NCBI GenBank assembly: GCA_014529385.2
Contig: CM043966.1
Coordinates: forward strand, 105,101,087 to 105,165,086
DNA from: Adiantum capillus-veneris
Lineage: Eukaryota > Streptophyta > Polypodiopsida > Polypodiales > Pteridaceae
Length of the DNA stretch: 64,000 bases
Direction: 5' to 3'
The position numbers were made by a program, and so were the translations under genes. Of this stretch, positions 60,601 through 64,000 are shown piece by piece (positions within the stretch are counted from its first letter, which is position 1; each line of letters starts with the position of its first letter). The notes below the pieces were generated by a model. The model did not search any database. It was not told where the DNA came from and saw only the letters and a program-made list of their open reading frames with translations.

Positions 60601-61105
60601 CACCTGCAGAAATGAGTTGCTCATTGATATCCTTGACACTAGCAAGGAAAGTGTCCATATCATCTTCCTCATGCATAATCTTCGACTCTAGCTCTTTACG
60701 CAGCAAAGCAATTTTAGCCTCATTGCGGCTTGCATAAAGACCTGCTAGAATATCCCAAGCCTGTTTTGCAGATTTTGCTGAACGGATGTGAGGAATAATG
60801 GTGCGCTTCACAGACAACGCAATCAATGCATGAGCCTGTGCATCCTTAACATCCCAACGAGCTTGCTCTGCCGTAGGCAAAACAACTCTAACAGCTGCAA
60901 TCCTTGCAGCAAGACCTGCAACATCCTCAACATCGCCTACATCTTCAGAACCAGGACGTACATCAATGACCTGCACAATGTTCCAGACACCTTTTGACAC
61001 AAGAACATGTTGCATCATATAAGCCCACATAGGGTAGTTGTCCCCATCCAAGCTGTCCTCAGCAGCAAACATCTTGAACACATCTGTGTTGTTGTTGTCA
61101 GCCAT
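57605..61105 (-). CDS. Copia gag-pol polyprotein with integrase deletion
   Basis: Start at ATG 61105 (MADNNNTDVFKMF), inside a longer open frame. Gag comes first, then a CCHC knuckle (CHYCKANDHLIKSC), protease (WYFDSGATKHIT), gag-pre-integrase (LWHARFGHLN, then CEGCILGKMQ) and the first integrase block (LVHSDVCGPMQ). A junction near 59220 jumps from FLAMAENVSKCT to RSGSRHASYASDCYA. RT ([20 protein letters not shown], then LYVDDLLITG) and RNase H (SSCEAEYRAVFTATVECVWL, then YTDSQSALAVARN) follow. The missing ~790 bp, present in copy A, holds the second Asp and the Glu of the integrase DDE triad. The deletion is in frame, so the 1166-residue frame stays open. Confidence 0.9.
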   Translation of the reverse strand: MADNNNTDVFKMFAAEDSLDGDNYPMWAYMMQHVLVSKGVWNIVQVIDVRPGSEDVGDVEDVAGLAARIAAVRVVLPTAEQARWDVKDAQAHALIALSVKRTIIPHIRSAKSAKQAWDILAGLYASRNEAKIALLRKELESKIMHEEDDMDTFLASVKDINEQLISAGEVISDSSLVQTVLDALPDSYQTFASTWRLMTQGNPEVVKFDALCTLLLQESLSRKNRTRQRAVEQAFITSQRKGGNSNAATSYGSAASGKNSVPNASAGSTSSGNSGDKGKKKMRCHYCKANDHLIKSCCKLKTKEAKKKEGGSTANVGSTTNAAIVESSVKGDCDADVDAEWAFSAECTYNPVVHDACLSVAADSHVWYFDSGATKHITSHRELFTSLESVPHGNSVTCANNASYPVQRVGKIVLTAANGSSFTLVDALYVPGIKKNLLSVSALARLGLVVKFVDDRCTVHDLSFGDEIVASGLLCRGLYKLTLYDKCGQNFANAVADSRAISNAKLWHARFGHLNFASLLRLQKSDMVASLPPLEAPVKPVCEGCILGKMQRSMFPKDGSVRATCRLQLVHSDVCGPMQTPSLGNYLYFVTFIDDYSRHAWVFLLKAKSEVFTCFKQFLAMAENVSKCTRSGSRHASYASDCYALAVSSLHDVEEPLSFDEAQNSENWIAAMKSEYDALIENDTWTLCDLPPGKKAIGTKWVYKLKRKPDGEIDRHKARLVAKGYAQQKGIDYEETFAPTYRMTTVCFLCALAAHFGWDVHQSDIVTAFLNGDIFEEVYVTQPRGFVIKGQEDKVCKCKKALYGLKQSPRAWYEKADTHLVKRGFRNSPTESTLYVKREDDLFLIVVLYVDDLLITGPNERHIAEFKADLNATFKMKDLGMLHHYLGIQFKQCDGGIALCQKSYIETLLCKFGLEDCKPIATPMETGLKLSLHDAGDPADVTLYQTAVGCLIYVCNTRPDIQFAVSQVSKFMHSPGSKHWQAVKRIFRYLSGTLHLGLFYPKGGSLPPDLHAFSDSDWAGCFDTRVSTSGFCFMLGSSCISWLSKKQPTVATSSCEAEYRAVFTATVECVWLRRLMTDLGVGQDTANTIYTDSQSALAVARNPVFHARTKHIEVHYHYVRERLSAGEINLAYVPTQDNLADLFTKALSREKLEAFRKALGLLPFVD

Positions 61106-61453
61106 GGTAAATGCTGCACCTGATGTGAAAACTGCCCGAAAATAGGAGAAATGGAGCGGGAACAACTTGTGCTATATAGCACAAACCGTAGAAGACTATA
61201 AGGCACCTGTTATGCAGAAAACGGCACTGACAAAAAATCTACACAAAATGACGAAATAGCCTGTGCAGTACTGCCCGTAGTGGAAACGGAGGCCGAAATG
61301 AGCCCAAATCAAAATTCTGAGCAGACCAAGCTCTTCGAGCCTTCCCAAAATATTTGTCGACCTGCGAACGCTTGCCAAAGCTCACTGAAATCGGAGAAAG
61401 TGAGCAGGCGTGTGCTGGAGCAGCTGGCGACTAAGCTCGAGAGGACGTGACCT

Positions 61454-61465
61454 GCTCTGATACCA
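61454..61465 (-). promoter_or_regulatory. Primer-binding site of copia copy B
   Basis: Minus strand TGGTATCAGAGC, complementary to initiator tRNA-Met, next to the 5' LTR. Confidence 0.9.
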
Positions 61466-61467
61466 AT

Positions 61468-61695
61468 TGTTGGAATTAGGGTTGCAGAGAAACACACACA
61501 GCTTGGAGAAGACGAAGGAAGCTCAAGGCACACAATAGAGAGTGTGTTACTTAGTGTGCAATGGAAAAGATAGATAGCCCTAGAGTGATGGGTGTATATA
61601 CAATGCACGGGGGACAAAACCTCCTAAAGAGGGAAAAAATGCCCCGGCGGTCCTAGTGTGTTCACACACATCACTACCACATGTATATGGTAACA
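61468..61695 (-). repeat. 5' LTR of copia copy B
   Basis: Nearly identical to 57302-57529. Confidence 0.95.
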
Positions 61696-61896
61696 ACATA
61701 TAGTTCGTACCCTCTGCGATTTGGAGGAGTTTCCCCACCATTTGGTGCACATCCCCGTTGGCACGACCTTTGTTTCCTCCCAAAGCATATGGCCCCCCAC
61801 CACCCTTCTTTCATCCACCTCACCCATGATGTATCCCCCCCATATGTATTTACTTTTGATGCAATGGAACACATAGATTTGGGGTTTGCTATATGA

Positions 61897-62012
61897 AATG
61901 GACCATAACTGTGTGTAAGGAACTTCTGTTTGTCTTATTAATAGTGTATTGAATGCATCCATGGTGTTTTTTGTTTGAATGTAAGTTGGCCGTGAAACGA
62001 CAATCAAATTTA

Positions 62013-62063
<51 letters not shown>

Positions 62064-62170
62064 GTAGATTATCCCTTCTTTTGGGAATCCGCTCGCCCGA
62101 TTCTTAAAAAGCGCTCGCCAAAAATTGTTCGCCCAAAAATTGCACCCGAACCGTCGAGCCATTTTTTCCC
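61897..62170. other. Spacer with (GA)n microsatellite
   Basis: A (GA)n run at 62017-62060. Otherwise unassigned sequence downstream of the ParB-methyltransferase gene's last stop (TGA 61894-61896), including CGCTCGCC-type short repeats near 62088-62150. Confidence 0.7.
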
Positions 62171-63760
62171 TCTTTAGGAGGTTTTTCTCCCCGTGCATTG
62201 TATATACGCCCATCACTCTGGGGCTATCTATCTTTCCAATGCACACTAAGTAACACACTCTCTATTGTGTGCCTTGAGCTTTCTTCGTCTTCTCCAAGCT
62301 GTGTGCACTTCTCTGCAATCCCAATTCCAACAGTACGTCTGGAGTTTGTGGAGTAGGCTCTGTTGAGAATGTTGCAAGTTTTGGTCGCAGGATTGCTGCT
62401 ACTAGAGCTGTTTTGCCTATGACTGAGCTATCTCATTGGGATGTTAGAGATGTGCAAGCTCATGCATTAATTGCATTATTTGTGAAGCACACTATTACTC
62501 CTCACATTCCCTCAACTAAATAAGCAAAAGGGGCTTGGGATATTCTGGCTGGTCTTTATGCAAATCACAATAAGGCTAAAAGCGCATTGCTGTGTAATGA
62601 GTTGGAGTCGAAGATTATGCATGAGGAAGATGACATGGGCAGTTTTCTTGCTGGTATCAAGGATATTAATGAGCAACTCATTTTTGCATTAGAATTAATT
62701 TATGACAGTTCTCTTGTGCAGATGCATTACCAGATTCTTATGAGACTTTTGCCAGTACTTGGAGACTTATGACCCAAAGAAATTATGATATTGTCAAGTT
62801 TGATACATTATGCACATTGCTATTACAAGAGTCACTTTCAAGAAAGAACATGGATTAAAACGTGAAATTAAACATGACTTTCTTATTTCTCAAAGAAAAG
62901 GTGGTAACAACAATGTAGCCACTTCTTACGGTTCTTTAGCAAGTGGCAAATCACTTGTTCCTAATGCTTCCGCTAGCAGCACTTTGTCTGGGAATTCTAG
63001 TGAAAAAGGCAATAAGAAGATGCATTGCCAATGATCACTTGATTAAGTAGTGTCCTAAATTGAAGGCAAAAGAGGCTAAGAAGAAAGAGGTTGGTTCCAC
63101 TACAAGTGTAGCGATTGTAGAATCTTCTATAAAAGGAGATTATGATGCTAATGTAGATGCGAAGTGGGAATTTAGTGCAAGTGCACTTATTCTCCTTCTA
63201 TCCATGATGCATGTATGTCAATTGCTACAGAGTCACATGTGTGGTACTTTGATAGTGGTTCTACAAAGCACATTACCTCACATCATAACTTGTTTACCTC
63301 TCTCGAGTCTGTCCTTCATGGGAAAACAATCACCTGTGCCACAATGCCTCTTATCCGGTCTAGGGATTTGGAAAGATTGTGTTGATTGTTGCGAATGCAA
63401 GTTCTTTCACACTTGTTGATGCACTGTATGTACCTGGGATCAAAAAGATCTTTTAACATGTATCTGCACTTTTTAGACTTAGTCTTGTTGTCAAATTTGT
63501 AGATGACAGATGTACAATTCATGATCTCACTTTGGTGATGAAATTGTTGCATAGGGAATTTTGTGCCATGGACTGTATAAGCTCACTTTGTATGACAAGT
63601 GTTGGTAGAATTTTTAAAATGCAATTGTAGATTCAAAGGCTATCTCATATGCAAAATTTTGGCATGCACATTTTGGGCATATGAGTTTTTCCAGTTTGTT
63701 GCATTTGCAAAAATCTGATACGATTGCTTCTTTGCCGCCTCTTGAAGCACTTGATGACAA
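62171..63760 (+). mobile_element. Truncated, decayed copia copy in plus orientation (copy C)
   Basis: 62171-62332 is the reverse complement of the last part of the copia LTR, ending CCCAATTCCAACA. The primer site that should follow is absent. 62440-63760 encodes broken plus-strand pieces: AKGAWDILAGLYANHNKAKS, ELESKIMHEEDDMGSFLAGI, a knuckle remnant near 63028 and the gag-pre-integrase region to LHLQKSD near 63710. Stops and shifts occur throughout. Integrase, RT and the 3' LTR are missing. It is more diverged than copies A and B. Confidence 0.85.
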
Positions 63761-63786
63761 ATCTCACAAAGGAGTGTGTGCCTCAG

Positions 63787-64000
63787 GTCGGCGTCATTGA
63801 TTGGGGAGTTGTGCTATGAGTGGGCATTGAGAAGTGAGCAACCACTCATTACAAACTTGACGGAGCACAAGCTATGCCCATCGAGGGCCCTTGAGTTTTT
63901 CAATCCAAAATTTGCTTGTCCATATACAAAAGCAAGTGATACATATGCAGTGGCTTTTTGCATTGAGAAATTATGTGATTGGTGCAAATATTTTTCAGAT
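63787..64000 (+). CDS. Unidentified open frame running off the window (possible exon)
   Basis: After a possible splice acceptor (TGCCTCAG|GTCGG) a frame stays open to the window end, reading GELCYEWALRSEQPLITN, EHKLCPSRALEFFNPKF and CPYTKASDTYAVAFCIEKLC. The amino-acid mix looks like real protein. I do not recognise the family. It may be an exon of another gene or a transposase part. Confidence 0.4.

Larger units (their letters stand above)
57302..61695 (-). mobile_element. Young copia element (copy B) inserted in the last exon of the ParB-methyltransferase gene
   Basis: 228-bp LTRs at 57302-57529 and 61468-61695 differ at only two positions by eye. The 5-bp duplication ACATA lies at 57297-57301 and 61696-61700. 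A tRNA-Met-type primer site is at 61454-61465 and a purine tract next to the left LTR. One uninterrupted polyprotein frame is present. Removing the element leaves the exon frame continuous (ALPTY then SSYPLRFGG). Confidence 0.95.
47671..61896 (+). pseudogene. Multi-exon ParB-like / amino-methyltransferase gene, broken by two copia insertions
   Basis: GT-AG exons inferred: 47671-48401, 48481-48685, 48775-49064, 49151-49253, 49351-about 49560, 49671-49870, 49949-50162 plus 55777-55943, 56032-56112, about 56190-56458, 56541-56767, 56853-57301 plus 61701-61896. Joins keep frame at most sites (e.g. MINR|AMRV, LIWK|EEFD, SAFAR|WLLC). The N-terminal part is ParB-like and the C-terminal part is a methyltransferase (see sub-entries). 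Between them is a charged middle part of unknown role. In-frame stops at 48070, 49245, 49523, 49726, 49783, 50035 and 55856 and frame slips make it a pseudogene. Both copia insertions sit in exons with 5-bp duplications. I do not know of a characterised plant gene with this layout. Confidence 0.7.

Overview
The window looks like nuclear DNA of a land plant with a large, repeat-rich genome. The evidence is LTR retrotransposons whose primer-binding sites match plant tRNA-Met and tRNA-Asp, long TC/GA and TG/CA microsatellites, GT-AG introns and a Penelope-like element. The style suggests a seed-free plant such as a fern or lycophyte, but that is a weak inference and no species can be named. I found no rRNA, tRNA or CRISPR locus and no clearly intact host gene. 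Only one long reading frame is uninterrupted, a copia polyprotein at 57605-61105.

Layout. 1-1140 holds the decayed 3' end of an L1-type LINE. 1519-2048 is a small Mutator-type element with a 9-bp target duplication. 2978-5898 is bounded by a pair of ~140-160 bp inverted repeats. 5.9-8.9 kb is mostly unassigned, with minisatellite sequence and a possible LTR. From 8.9 to 41.6 kb there is a four-level nest. A decayed minus-strand Ty3/gypsy chromovirus (8890-10519 and 40192-41635) is split by a gag-protease element (10520-40191, target duplication ACCTC). That element's 5' LTR is split by a minus-strand copia element (10865-25317, duplication GTTTT). The copia element is split by a second gag-protease element (12252-21588, duplication CTTTG). 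A Penelope-like element with an apparent hammerhead ribozyme (28455-31436) lies in the leader of the large gag-protease element. Both gag-protease elements lack RT and integrase, so they are probably mobilised in trans.

From 41.6 to 46.2 kb lie a gypsy gag remnant and a minus-strand, intron-containing transposase-like pseudogene. A GC-rich palindromic, CACGTG-dense block (46.4-47.45 kb) separates it from a divergent plus-strand multi-exon gene at 47671-61896. That gene has an N-terminal ParB-like domain and a C-terminal amino-methyltransferase, an architecture typical of phage and bacterial modification enzymes. It is now a pseudogene with stops and frameshifts, and two copia elements have landed in its exons (50163-55771, duplication GTCAG; 57302-61695, duplication ACATA). 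A 5'-truncated copia copy (62171-63760) and an unidentified open frame reaching the window edge (63787-64000) close the window.

The strongest oddities are: (i) the ParB-methyltransferase gene; (ii) the hammerhead-bearing Penelope element without a visible GIY-YIG domain; (iii) a gag-protease element ending in an inverted LTR joined to the end of a primer-binding site, as if made by fold-back of strong-stop DNA; (iv) eight copies of a 20-bp palindrome spaced about 285 bp apart in that element's leader; (v) a shared W-[IV]-P-K / QGYYxGN motif in both gag-protease elements.
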